A model generated the notes under the pieces. That model was not told the DNA's origin. It searched no databases and worked only from the letters and a program-made list of their open reading frames with translations. 53,239 nucleotides of DNA from the NCBI GenBank assembly GCA_009103225.1, contig RHPI01003599.1, positions 116,582-169,820 on the forward strand, in the 5' to 3' direction. This document shows positions 10,401 through 20,512 of the stretch, piece by piece. Both the position numbers and the translations under genes were made by a program. Origin of the DNA: Chlorokybus atmophyticus (lineage: Eukaryota; Streptophyta; Chlorokybophyceae; Chlorokybales; Chlorokybaceae). The first letter of the stretch is position 1. The number at the start of each line of letters is the position of its first letter.

Positions 10401-12746
10401 GCAGTGCGGACGTCGTGAGCGGGTTCGACATCACTGCGCGCGCTCTGGCCAAACTGGGGATTAAAACCATCTACGGCGTCATCGGCATCCCCGTGACGCA
10501 GTTGGCGACGTCCGCCCAGAGGGCCGGCGTGAGGTTCATTAGCTTCCGCAACGAGCAGGCTGCAGGGTATGCCGCAGGCGCTGCGGGCTACCTCACGGGC
10601 GTGCCGGGAGCATTCCTCACTGTGTCGGGACCCGGAGTCGTCCATGGCCTTGCTGGACTCAGCAACGCCACCACCAACACCTTCCCGCTCATCATGCTGT
10701 CGGGATCCACCCAGCGCACCAATGTCGGCAAGGGCGGCTTCCAAGAACTGGACCAGGTGAGATGAACTGCATAGGGGTGCAGTATGAGGCCGCCTTTGGC
10801 GTATGTGTGTGTGCGTGTCCATGTGTGCATGTGTGTGTGAGCATTCATGCGTGCATGCCTGTATGTGCCTACGTATGCGAGCGCATGTGTGTGTTACCGA
10901 GGCCTTGACACATTACCCGACAGGTTGCTGCAGCCAAGCCCTTTTGCAAGGATGGTCAAACCTTTGCCATTCAGAAGGCCGCAGACATCGGCAAGGGCCT
11001 TCAACAGGCCATCACCGCAGCCGTGTCTGGTCGTCCCGGTGGCGTGTACATGGACTTGCCCGCAGACGTGTTGCGTGAAAACTTACCAGCTGCGGAGGTT
11101 ACCAAGCTGCTCTCGGAGTTGTCACCTGTTTCATCTCCCAAACAACAAGCGGATGCGGCGGCCATATCTGCTGCAGCCGAAGCATTACGCACAGCAAAGC
11201 GGCCGCTTGTTGTGATTGGCAAGGGCGCTGCCGCAGCCTTTGCAGGTACACATGCACACGCGAATCACTCTCTTGCTGTGTTCTGGCATGCACGCTAAGA
11301 GGTTGCCATGGCCAACATCTTGTGATGCTGCTCCCAGAGACGGAGCTCAAGACGCTTGTTGAATCGACCGGCATCCCGTTCCTCCCCACGCCAATGGGGA
11401 AGGGCGTGCTGCCGGACACGCACCCGCTGTCAGCCACCGCGGCGCGCTCGCTGGTGCTGGCCAATGCCGACGTGGCGCTTGTCGTTGGCGCCCGCTTCAA
11501 CTGGATTCTGCACTTTGGGGAGGCCCCTCGCTGGTCAAAGGACGTAAAGTTCGTCCATGTTGACATTGATCCAGGTGCGCACGCACGCTCAAACACACGA
11601 TGATGCATGACCTGTTCCATTCTCGCGCACGCGCACACAAACTTACTCAGTCCTTTGCACTCAAGCATCCTTGACGATGTTTACATACTGACACGCACAC
11701 ACGCTCGCACAGTGACTCGTGCATGACCTCTTTTACAACACAGCATTGCAGCAGCATCAGCAGTTAACCAACGAGCCATCCTCAAGCTGTGTGTATCTTT
11801 GATAGAGGAGGCCAGGCCGCGCAAGGAAGGGGACATTGCGCTTGTGGGTCACGCCGCGACGGTTGTTGCTCAACTCAACAAGGAGATCAAAGACACCCCA
11901 TTCTCTTTCGGTAAGGACCACGAGTGGATCTCCCAGATCACCCAGCAGACCAGCAGTAGAGCAGCCGCATTGGAGAAGCGGCTGCAACAGGACGTGACCC
12001 CTCTGGACTACCACACTGCGCTGAGGGTGATACGCGACGCGTTGCTGGTATGTTGTGTTTGGTCTACAGCGCAGTTGTTGTTGTGGTGATGGAGGCATAT
12101 CAGCAACTTGCTCTTTTGCAGGAAGTGAAGCCAACGCCCATGGTTGTCTCTGAGGGCGCCAACACAATGGACTTTGCACGCACAATTATACCCACTCTGG
12201 AGCCACGAGGTCGATTAGACGCAGGAACATGGGGCACCATGGGCGTTGGTCTCGGGTACACACACATGAAAATGCACATTGTGCTTGAGTATTTGCCTCT
12301 CGTCAAGCTCATGTGTCAACGCAACCCACAGGTACGCCATCGCTGCAGCAACAGTGCATCCGGACCGTTTGACCGTCGCCATCGAGGGCGATTCGGCGTT
12401 CGGCTTCAGCGGTCTCGAGGTGGAGGTCCTCGCTCGATACGACCTGCCCGTTGTAGTGATTATCTTCAACAACGGCGGCATTTACGGCGGCGACCGTAGG
12501 ACTGTGTCCGATAATGTAACTGGTCCGGGTGGGAAGCCCGACCCCGCACCCACGTCTTTTGTAGAAGGTGCAAAGTACGAGTTGATAGCTGAAGCCTTCG
12601 GGGCTAAAGGTTATGCTGCCGCGGATGCGAAACAGCTGACAGATGCGGTGAAGGAAGCGTTTGCGGCGAGGAAACCAGCAGTGATAAATGTGGCGATTGA
12701 TCCAATGGCTGGCACGGAAAGCGGCAACATGCAGAGCCACAATTAG
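7490..12746 (+). CDS. Bifunctional oxalate--CoA ligase (AAE3-type) / oxalyl-CoA decarboxylase fusion
   Basis: Exons: 7490-7603, 7672-8097, 8812-9535, 9731-9936, 10244-10756, 10924-11245, 11338-11574, 11806-12047, 12122-12255, 12332-12746. Phases match throughout; 3333 nt encode 1110 residues. Residues 1-515 are an ANL-superfamily ligase close to plant AAE3: [11 protein letters not shown] (170-180), [42 protein letters not shown] and [11 protein letters not shown] with catalytic Lys504. Residues about 516-548 are an Ala/Ser/Asn/Gln linker. Residues about 549-1110 are a ThDP enzyme of the oxalyl-CoA decarboxylase/HACL group: [12 protein letters not shown] (Glu594, cofactor-activating), [28 protein letters not shown] (992-1002) and NNGGIYGG (1019-1026). 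Predicted route: oxalate + ATP + CoA to oxalyl-CoA, then formyl-CoA + CO2. One continuous exon (10244-10756) holds the ligase end, linker and decarboxylase start, so the fusion does not depend on a splice guess. No PTS1 signal is seen (ends SHN), so a cytosolic location is likely. Confidence 0.88.
8098..8811 (+). other. Long intron of the oxalate fusion gene
   Basis: A 714-bp intron separates the ATP-binding TSGTTSKPK exon from the next ligase exon. It carries C-rich runs near 8566 and 8683 and a CATGCATGCATG palindromic stretch at about 8115-8135. No conserved coding segment is seen on either strand. Confidence 0.6.
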
Positions 12747-13141
12747 CCTGTTGACTGGAGGTTGTACATATGTTGCTGTAGCACGGTTGTATGCGTTGCT
12801 GTGCAGAAACGGTTGGGTCATATACTGTATGTGATGACTGTAGCTATGCGTGTGCTGTTGGGGAAGTGAGCATTGTGTGGTGAACATGTTTTGTGTGGTC
12901 AAAGGACTTCCATGCCTTTATTGGTATAATAAGCATACTGTGATGTTATACCAATCTTTTGTTTGTCCCTGCAGCCAGCACATGCATTAAAGTGTATGTG
13001 GCGGTTGGATCTATTCGACTAACATTTGCAGACATACACTGTTCATGGCATCAGCAATTACGTGGCTGCACCGGTTCATAATGATCTCTCTCTCATGTCT
13101 GCTGTTGTGCTGGTGTGAGTACCGTAGTGCTAGGAATGTTC
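12747..13141. other. Downstream region of the oxalate gene
   Basis: About 395 bp after the stop codon, probably 3' UTR and spacer. No TGTAA or AATAAA signal was found close to the stop, and no reading frame or RNA gene was recognised. Confidence 0.4.
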
Positions 13142-13342
13142 CGACTGTTTTTTGTGTTAACGAGTTATTGCTTAGTTCGACAATTGTGCCGGAGGCGCTG
13201 TGAATGGTCATAAACGGCCTTAATTTAGGCCTTTACCAGCCTTGCAGAAGCCAATTCGGCATTTACATTGATTCAACGGCATGCAACAGTTATTCTTACG
13301 AACTTTCGACCAGCTGCGGCTGAGCGTTATTAAACTTCTCAG

Positions 13343-13633
13343 CATATGAGGCATGCAATCTTTTGTACACACATGCAAGTGCATCACAGCATCTGTATAT
13401 GCATGTGTAAGCTCATTGTTGCAATGCTCACTGTGCTAAAATGTTTGCCGGATCAGACCATTGGCTCTAAATGTAGAGCGACCACCCAACATGCCATGGG
13501 CAGCAAGCAACATTGCAAAATCTGAAATGGGCATTGGTGCAGTGAGTATTGCAACAATGAGCTTACACATGCATATACATATGCGGTGTGATGCACTTGC
13601 ATGTGTGTACAAAAGATTGCATGCCTCATATGA
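13343..13633. mobile_element. Foldback / MITE-like element
   Basis: Arms 13343-13436 and 13539-13633 are near-perfect reverse complements (about 95 bp each, mainly CATG/TGCA-rich) around a loop of about 100 bp. Size and structure fit a foldback MITE. No coding capacity is seen. Confidence 0.65.
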
Positions 13634-13690
13634 TGCATGCAAGGGATATCATGCATCACTATACACATGGTGGCATTCACCAACTACACA

Positions 13691-13805
13691 TACCGTATTT
13701 ACCCGTATAGTCGCCCCCCCCCCTATGACAAGCCCCCTTGGCAAAAAAGGGTGGGGGGCTTGTGTAAATACTTGTACCCCCCCCGACCATTTACAAGCCC
13801 CCCAC
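13691..13805. mobile_element. C-rich short interspersed repeat, copy 1
   Basis: Starts TACCGTATTTACCCGTATAG, then a C-run, ACAAGCCCCC, and an inverted GGGGGGCTTGTGTAAATAC copy, so the segment can fold on itself. Related pieces occur at 14483-14545 and flanking the assembly gap at about 21715-21990. It looks like an abundant palindromic MITE family. Confidence 0.55.
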
Positions 13806-13835
13806 ACGACTCAACGGGGACCATTTTGCCCCGTG

Positions 13836-13914
13836 TGTAACGGGAAGGTGCATCAGATTACCACAAATCAACCATAAAAGTACCAAGTCTTTTGTGGTCG
13901 AGTGGGCTGTGACA
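13836..13914 (+). repeat. LTR-like / tRNA-like repeat, copy 1
   Basis: Begins TGTAACGGGAAGGTGCATCA and runs into GTGGTCGAGTGGGCTGTGACA. It matches 14289-14368 with few differences. In this copy an A-box-like TGGTCGAGTGG (13895-13905) is followed by a B-box-like GGTTCGATTCC (13939-13949), the spacing of a tRNA-derived pol III promoter. The T-stem does not pair well, so it is not a working tRNA gene. Confidence 0.5.
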
Positions 13915-13949
13915 TTGGTCATCGGAGCTTGAGACCCGGGTTCGATTCC

Positions 13950-14288
13950 TGCCTTGCACACGAATTCCGCGGTCGTTGTTTCTCGATCCAATAATATCGT
14001 AAATGGTCACTTTATGAGTGCCATCATCGATGGGTCGCGACTTGCCTAATGGCAGTCGCGCCGAACTGACAAGTTCATTCGTCGCGGCAGGGCGCGACCT
14101 GCCTATCGCGGCGACGCGACCTGTGGGGCCGGCAACGGCGCGCTATGCGCGCGCTGACCGGTATGGGCCTAAATTGGCCGGTCCCTGGCTGTGGGGCCGG
14201 TGACCGACCCTAAATCAGACCCCTGGGAAGATTCCCCAGCTGATGAGCGCCAGCTGCCGAGGACGTCAGCGTTCTTAAGTGGGGGGAA
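13950..14288 (+). mobile_element. GC-rich retroelement interior remnant with polypurine tract
   Basis: About 340 bp, GC-rich with CGCGAC-type runs, ending in AAGTGGGGGGAA directly before the second TGTAACGGG repeat. A polypurine tract abutting a TG-starting repeat is the 3' LTR junction of Ty3/Gypsy-type elements. One frame just upstream reads AEDVSVLKWG, a plausible polyprotein tail. Too little remains to name a clade. Confidence 0.4.
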
Positions 14289-14368
14289 TGTAACGGGAAG
14301 GTACATTAAATTACCACAAATTTGACCATAAAAACACCAAGTCTTTTGTGGTCGAGTGGGCTGTGACA
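14289..14368 (+). repeat. LTR-like repeat, copy 2
   Basis: Second copy of the TGTAACGGGAAGGT repeat, directly after a G-rich polypurine tract. Similarity to copy 1 stops after GGGCTGTGACA. The copy is interrupted by or fused to the foldback at 14394-14472. Confidence 0.5.
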
Positions 14369-14393
14369 CCGTGACTTACGCTTACGCGCGTAG

Positions 14394-14472
14394 GTTACGC
14401 TGTTATGTGTGAGACTCGCGAGCGTCAAATGTAACCCTTGACGCGCGCGAGTCTGACAGGTAACAGCGTAAC
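14394..14472. repeat. Imperfect 35-bp inverted repeat
   Basis: Arms 14394-14428 and 14438-14472 are reverse complements with about five mismatches and a 9-nt loop. They start GTTACGCTGTTA and end TAACAGCGTAAC. Probably a small foldback inserted next to the LTR-like repeat. Confidence 0.65.
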
Positions 14473-14482
14473 TCGCCGAATA

Positions 14483-14545
14483 GAGGCCCCCCCTATTACA
14501 AACCCCCCTCATAATAAAAGGGTGGGGGGCTTATGTAAAAAGAGG
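14483..14545. mobile_element. C-rich short interspersed repeat, copy 2
   Basis: AGGCCCCCCCTATTACAAAC followed by a mirror GGGTGGGGGGCTTATGTAAA, the same design as 13691-13805 but shorter. Confidence 0.5.
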
Positions 14546-14837
14546 GAGCTTCTCTACTGGTGACAACGGTAGCACACAATATGTTACATGATTCACCACC
14601 TGGCTACGCTATCTACACTACCACTACGCTACTCGGCTTCCCAGTTAGTCATACAAGCATGCAAGTGTCAGAGTCAATCATCTGCACAACGGCGCAGGGT
14701 TAGCGACGAGCCCTTAGGCCCTAGCAGCAGCAGCCCAACAGGACTCCTTTCCATCGTCCCACACTGCCACCTCCGCCCACGCTGTACTCACTTACAATTG
14801 CATTGCAATTGCTGCCCCCAGGCAGCATGGCAGTGCA

Positions 14838-14857
14838 CGTTAGGGTTAGGGTTAACC
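14838..14857 (+). repeat. Very short interstitial TTAGGG tract
   Basis: GTTAGGGTTAGGGTTAAC contains two TTAGGG units. It could be chance or a tiny interstitial telomere-like site. Confidence 0.3.
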
Positions 14858-16007
14858 GGCATGCAACATGCACCACGTCAGCATGAAACTGCCTGTGCAA
14901 TTGAGGTCGTCGCTGTGCACAACAGCACTTCACATATCCTGTGCACTCACACGGTTCTGATGTTTGCATGAGTACTACTCTGTGCATACCAACAACTCAC
15001 ATCTACAGAGGCAGGTTGCAGATGGGTACCGTACTGTTAAGAATGTTTTGATTTTTGTAACTACAAACATTCAACTAGCGAAAAGTTTAATAGCGCTCAG
15101 CCGTAGCTGGTCAAAAGTTCGTAAGAATAACTGTTGCATGCCGTTGAACCAATGTAAACGCCGAATTGACTTTTGCAAGGCTGGTAAAGGCTTCAATTAA
15201 GGCCGTTTATGATCGTTTAATCAAAAGTGGCAGCGCCTCCGGCACAATCGTCAAATTAAGAAGTAACTCGTTAACACAAAAAACAGTCAGTGCAATCGCG
15301 AACGATGCACGTGAATGAAGATCAATCGAGTGGTTATGCAATAAGCTGTAGAACCCATCATCATACACTGTTTTGCATAGTGCAAAAATGTTTTGGTCTG
15401 CCAAGCTGCGATGTTGTGCGAGCGCACATCTCATTCGCTCTCTCTCGCAAGCGCGCGCGCAATAGAGAGGAAGCGCGCATTTGTGCATAAATATGTGCAT
15501 GCGTGTTGGGCTGAGCTTCCGGTGTACGCAGTACACCGTAGGCTACCGTATTGACACATACATTACAACCCACAGTCAATTATGCAAATTACTCTTCATT
15601 TTAACTTTTTGCTGTTTTGATGATACAAGTCTGGTGAATGCATTGATGGTAATGACGTTAAAGCCCAAGATACCTTAGTATACTTACAACCCAAGCCATT
15701 TCATTTATATTTTTCAAATCGTGCTGTATGTAACACATGTTACTACGGTATTCTTTGCAAGGGGATATACGGACGTCAAATCACCACGGCAAAAGGGCCA
15801 GCAACATGGATACATTGTCATGGACTTTGTTTACATATGCTTGATGTTAATGTGGCTTCTCGGAAGCCATGGTAAGGAGTTGGGTCTTCTCATTACTGTT
15901 TGCAGACGTTAAAGCATCAAGTCTAAGCTGAGGTATGCTCAGCCGTCGCAAATGTTACACCCTGACTGACCAGGGACTGAAGGACTGCTAGGTGCCTGAC
16001 CCAAACT

Positions 16008-16570
16008 GACCTATCGGATAGGTCCATGAAGGGACTTATGGGACGGCCGTTGCTACTAAGCAACACTCGATGACGGCCAGCCGCCGGCCGATAGTTACTC
16101 ACGACGGTGGCTTGCCTGCAGTGGCAAGCACGTGACTATACCACGTGTTTACTGTGACGGCCGACCGCCAGTCGTCTATTGTGCGCGGCGGCAGCCTACC
16201 TGTTGCTTATCAATGATGATAAGCAAGTGACCGGCCGTCCCTTGCCGCGTGTTTAATGTGACGGTCGACCGCCGGTCGTCCACTTAGCGCGGCGATAACC
16301 TGCCAGTTGCTTATCAATAATGATAAGCAAGTGACCGGCCGTCCCGGCTCGGCGGCGAGCAATGCCGGTATTACCTTTAAATCGGACGGTGACACGATGC
16401 GATTGGCGTACTGTAATGGTACAACGCTCGAATGTACCATTCAAATGTGACCATAATAGTAAGATAGTTCCATTGTCTGACACAATGGCATCGGCGTACC
16501 ATTCAAATGGTACGCCGGTGCCATCGTATCACCTCGTTTGAATCACTTGGCCTGCCCCAAGTGATTCAAA
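16008..16570. repeat. Chain of at least ten consecutive short hairpins
   Basis: Palindromes in order (arms): 16008-16015/16017-16024, 16049-16054/16059-16064, 16110-16116/16123-16129, 16203-16212/16217-16226, 16307-16316/16321-16330, 16347-16351/16356-16360, 16415-16422/16434-16441, 16470-16476/16482-16488, 16486-16503/16506-16523 (18 bp with one G-T wobble), 16537-16550/16557-16570 (14 bp perfect). Loops are mostly 1-6 nt, reaching 11 nt in the 16415 hairpin. The sequence between them is GACGGCCG-rich. Confidence 0.85.
16141..16347. repeat. Tandem duplication, unit about 104 bp
   Basis: Two adjacent copies share CGTGTTTA, TGTGACGG, CGACCGCC, the hairpin TTGCTTATCA, and CAAGTGACCGGCCGTCCC, with scattered substitutions. 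Copy boundary is near 16243. The duplication explains why the same 10-bp hairpin occurs twice. Confidence 0.75.
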
Positions 16571-17096
16571 AGCTCAACGGCTTCAAGTGGAGACTGTTCA
16601 ACCAGTTGCTGGGCGGCGGCGGCGGTGGCGGTGGCAATGGCCAATAGTAAGCTTGTTTGCTATATGCTATGACGCTTGGTATGGGCAGTGGCGCATGCAA
16701 CCTAACCGCCCTTCCTTGTTGCCTCAGGGCGGTCAGCCCAGGCCAGGCCAGGCCAGGCGCGGCGGCGGCGGCGGCGGTACATGGTAAGGGGCAGCATCTG
16801 AGTGCATATGTTGTATATGTTGCTGTTGATGGCATTTGTTTGATTCAACAGCTTGCATGCTTTCCAGGAGCGGCGGCGGAGGTGGAGCGCGGTGCAGTGA
16901 GTGCAGGAGCGGCGACTTAGTCTACTAGTTTAAGGCCTTAGTATACTAGAGTGGTAGTAGCAGCTCAGTAGTGTACAATGTGGCATAGTGGTATGACTTG
17001 CAATGTCTTTTCTTTATCACTTTCTAATTTAATTTTTTCTAAAAGGCCGTCTTTCACAGTTGATGCGAGGTATTCAATGATGACTACACAGCAATG

Positions 17097-17290
17097 ACAG
17101 GTACCTGTAGCGGTACCCTTCTGTTACGGCAAGTATCTTGAAGGTACCATAAGGTACCTGTCAATCACACTTACTTAGTGTACAGTCGCCGGTACCTAAC
17201 TGATACGTACCGGTTAATTACCTACTAGTTGGGTTGGGTAAGTCCCTTTTACCTGGCTAATGGGTACCTTACATGTACCTGTCAGTCTAG
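17097..17290. repeat. GGTACC-rich palindromic block
   Basis: Six GGTACC sites (plus related GTACC/GGTAC half-sites) occur in about 190 bp, some arranged as hairpins (AGGTACC ATAA GGTACCT near 17145; CCGGTAC ... GTACCGG near 17190-17215). The block lies in the same 2.9-kb element as the hairpin chain and resembles subterminal repeat arrays of DNA transposons. Confidence 0.6.
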
Positions 17291-17512
17291 GTCAGTTCCT
17301 TTATTAAGACGGCCGCCGACTAACGGTGACGGCCGTTAAACTCAGGTCTCTGTATCGAGATTACAGGTGGACTGAGGTACGACAATCTAAATGAGTATCC
17401 TCAGGTGCACGGCCGTTGCCAATATTTAACCGGCCGGCAGGAGAAACATTTTGCGACGGCGCTGTTGTGGCTTACTCCTTAAGCATGTGTTAGCGTATGC
17501 CATATGCCAACC

Positions 17513-17543
<31 letters not shown>
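17513..17543. repeat. (CA)n microsatellite
   Basis: About fifteen uninterrupted CA dinucleotides. Confidence 0.9.
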
Positions 17544-17546
<3 letters not shown>

Positions 17547-17728
17547 CCTGCTGCACAGCGAGCTTGGTTGTGTCTTAACATTTCATGCTATGATATTTGT
17601 GCGTTCAACGGGAACAAATTGCCGTAATTGATTGCGAGGTCGATGGTGGTGGTGTGCATGGTCAGTGCTTCATGTTGGCTTAGTTGCTCGTAAATAGTCA
17701 CCTTTTAAAATTTTGTCAAAAGTTTTAA

Positions 17729-17854
17729 ATGGATGCCAATCCCGAGTTTGCGTTGCCCCGCACATTTGCTAGGGAAGTCAACTTATCAAAGCCACTGTAT
17801 CAGGAGTTTGAGGCTGTAACGCTAGCAAAGGGCCACTCGCAAGTCACGACCTGA
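17729..17854 (+). CDS. Short open frame in repeat-rich DNA, unrecognised
   Basis: ATG to TGA, 41 codons, beginning MDANPEFALPRTFAREVNLS. The composition is protein-like, without the His/Cys/Thr bias of the CA-rich spacer frames nearby. It sits inside the 2.9-kb inverted-repeat element, so it may be a remnant of a transposon protein. No motif is recognised, and it could be chance. Confidence 0.2.
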   Translation: MDANPEFALPRTFAREVNLSKPLYQEFEAVTLAKGHSQVTT

Positions 17855-18490
17855 AATCTTGCAAATAATGCCATTACGTAAGCATTGGGGCATGGCGTCG
17901 GCCTCAACATGAAGAGTAACCATACTCCGAGTCTCTATAATGCATATTAATATGGAAGCTAATCACCTAAGCAACGCCACCGTAGAGGATTTTAGGAGTG
18001 TGACGGCGATGTTCTAGCAACCTAGGCTGCAAAGATTGATCATACGGTTCAGATCTGAAGTTTTTGTTGCGCATTTTAATGAAGCCTCAAGAACATAGTT
18101 GCAGCAGCAGTTTAAGACGCGCATATCCGTCTCGTAGCCGTGGCAGGAGAATGCATTCTCATCCATTACGGTGGAACTGGATGGAAAGATTGCTTCTAAA
18201 AAGCGCTTTACAAAGCTCGATTAATGTAATAACCCGTCCAGCGAAACATCACGGAAGGTCGTTGTGACGCTGGCTAAAGCTAAATATGCTTATACCACAC
18301 TTGAGTGACGACAATGCAACTCGCAATACAATTGTGTGATAACACACTTATATGACACAACACTCGCACACTAGCTTACACACATGTCACTCTTAACTTG
18401 CGGGCTTGGGTTGTAATTATATTGAGGTATCTTGGGCTTTAACGCCACTACCATCGAATTCACCATAGAATTGTATGGTCAAAACAGTTA

Positions 18491-19434
18491 AATGTTGACA
18501 TGAAAAATATATTCGCATTCCGTGTGCAAGACTTGCCCCAAGGCACAAAGATCGATCTTAATATGCAAGTTCGCCCCATATACATAAAGGGAAGCTTACA
18601 AAGTGCCCACTACCGCCAAACACTCGCGTTCCATTGTGGTCTGATTTTTCTCCAAGGTTACTAAGCGCAATGCGCACAACAATATACGTAAATGCGGCAT
18701 CAGCATCATTTGGGTGCTCATACCTACTCATGAGTATTATCCGTGGTCGCTTGCGCTATTAAGCATTAGATCTGTACTTTGGATAGGAAAATGTGGTGTT
18801 TAAAGCAATGCCATTTGTATTCTTCAAAATTAACTTGAAATTATAATATAAGGAGCCACAACCATATACTCTCTCTTCAGTAGTACGCATATCACTCACT
18901 CACACACCCTGCTACTAGCACTTGTGCTTGCATTGTATCCATGCACAACATTGTGACAACATATCACTTGAAGTTGACGCCAGCTGGAGTGCTAAAGACA
19001 AAAGAGATTTACGGCTTAACATTGTAAACTTATCACCTAGCCAAGTATTGTCCAGCATGTACCCATGTGTCACACTGTTAATGTGGCACATCAAGTGTAG
19101 TTGGTTTGTGCCTTCGTCACTGAGGCTCAGTGTAGTGGGAAACTGTCATGTGCTACGCGACAGTGCGTTACATCAACAACAACGCCACATATACAACCAT
19201 GAACGTGTCTTGTCCATAATTAGTTCACAAACGGCAACGTTCTGATCTGGTAGGCATGTCACTACAAAGCCACACGCGCGCGCACACATATACACACACA
19301 CATGAACACACACATACACTCTACTACTATTCTTTATACACTGAATGCATTAAGTTAGCACTGGACAGCAGGCCATGCATCTTGTACACATATCATACAC
19401 ACCTCACACACAACTGCTGACCACTCTTTACACG
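18491..19434. other. Intergenic, no gene seen
   Basis: About 940 bp of AT-rich DNA with scattered CA runs (19270-19330). A 107-codon plus frame at 18922-19245 lacks a plausible start context, introns or motifs and is not called. Confidence 0.5.
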
Positions 19435-20512
19435 CTACTCAAGTCCTATCTGTCCCATGTCTCTAAAAAGAGGCTCAAAAACCACCACCCGACACGGTAT
19501 CACATGCTTCTCACCCAACGACATCCGAAAGCACATCATAAGCGCAACAACACCCTCACCCAAATTACCCCCACCATCATTTTCTTTGTGTTCCACAGGG
19601 TCTCTGACTCCCACACACAGTGCATCCGAGGCACATATTACCTGTCCAGGTATGCGTCTCATGACGGCTGGCGGGACGATGAACGCATGCGCCATGAGGT
19701 GGAGCTGCCACAACTCGCGCTCCCATGAGGACACGGGTGTAGGCTTCAGGAATCAGAGGTAGAGTGATGTGGAGCAATCACGCGCCGGAGCTGGTGGCCT
19801 CGGAGGCTGAGCAACTCGTGGAATAGGAGTTGAGGGGAACTTCGTGTAAACGCAACATGACAAAGTACTCGATATGGTGGCGCATGTCCACGCGCATCTG
19901 TGCACACACACACCGTGTGTGGGGGTATGTGTATGGGTGTGGGTGTGCTCGCACAAACGCACACATGCGCGTGCGCATGCACACTCATCCGTGGCGTGTG
20001 TTTTCTTGCGTGCGTAATTGTGTGATTATACGTGCGAATGACGCACGCACACAACCAACATAACTGTGCTAGTATACAATGAAAACTCTGCTTGCAATGT
20101 AACAGACCGTTGACGACCTGTAGCAACAGCGTACGTGCGCTGGTGCGCGCGAGCATAAGCGCACGCACCCCACATGCACATACACACATGGTGAGCTTAG
20201 GGTACAACTCTTATGTCCATAATGAGCTTTGGTGTGCAGGTCTGGTGACATGCACACATGCGCATTGAAGTCAAACGACCAAGCCCACCTGAACCCACTG
20301 CCGCACAACCTAGTCCTCGTCTTCCAAGAAGTCAACCACCCTGCACGGGACAGCGAGCTTGAAGCTCGCGCGATGCATTGTCCACAATCCACTCTGCAAG
20401 CAACTGCAGAAACAAACTACAGCCTCACCACCAAAGACACATACACGCGCAAGCACTTTGTGTAATGCACTCACCTGCGCTGCGGTCTCAGCCATGCTGT
20501 ACTAATACTTAA
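19435..20512 (-). pseudogene. Decayed inverted paralog of the 29.3-30.6 kb gene
   Basis: Read on the minus strand, three blocks match the plus-strand gene at 29.3-30.6 kb in the same order: an AETAAQ block (about 20512-20475), a WIVDNA...EDED block (about 20400-20290) and a WERELWQLHLMAH block (about 19734-19610). Damage is visible: TAG replaces the Trp codon after EDED, about 12 nt are inserted in the same exon, and a TAG occurs where the paralog has CAG (YQYS). The WERELW exon is still open, and most of its differences from the paralog are silent. Introns are partly conserved, so this is a DNA-level copy, not a retrocopy. Confidence 0.6.

Larger units (their letters stand above)
13142..15290. 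mobile_element. Composite element bounded by roughly 200-bp inverted repeats
   Basis: Segment 13142-13338 and segment 15081-15290 are imperfect reverse complements over about 200 bp. Shared blocks include GTTAACGAGTTA near the outer ends and TTCGTAAGAATAACTGTTGC toward the inner ends. They could be the terminal repeats of one transposon or two copies of one element in opposite orientation. The interior contains further nested repeats (foldback, C-rich element, LTR-like pair). No transposase frame is visible inside, so it would be non-autonomous or gutted. Confidence 0.6.
15610..18490. mobile_element. 2.9-kb element with roughly 90-bp terminal inverted repeats
   Basis: Segment 15610-15700 and segment 18400-18490 are imperfect reverse complements; both contain GTTAAAGCCCAAGATACC and ATTACAACCCAAGCC or TTACAACCCAAGCC. 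Between them lie the hairpin chain (16008-16570), a GGTACC-rich block (about 17097-17290), a CA microsatellite and short frames. No recognisable transposase domain was found, so this is a candidate non-autonomous or decayed DNA transposon. Confidence 0.55.

Noticed and set aside
13895-13949. tRNA gene
   Set aside because: A-box and B-box motifs are present, but the T-stem does not pair and no acceptor stem closes, so it is at most tRNA-derived.
14838-14857. Interstitial telomere
   Set aside because: Only two TTAGGG units; too short to separate from chance.
16141-16347. CRISPR array
   Set aside because: Only two copies of one 104-bp unit with similar, not unique, intervening sequence, in a eukaryotic intron-rich genome.
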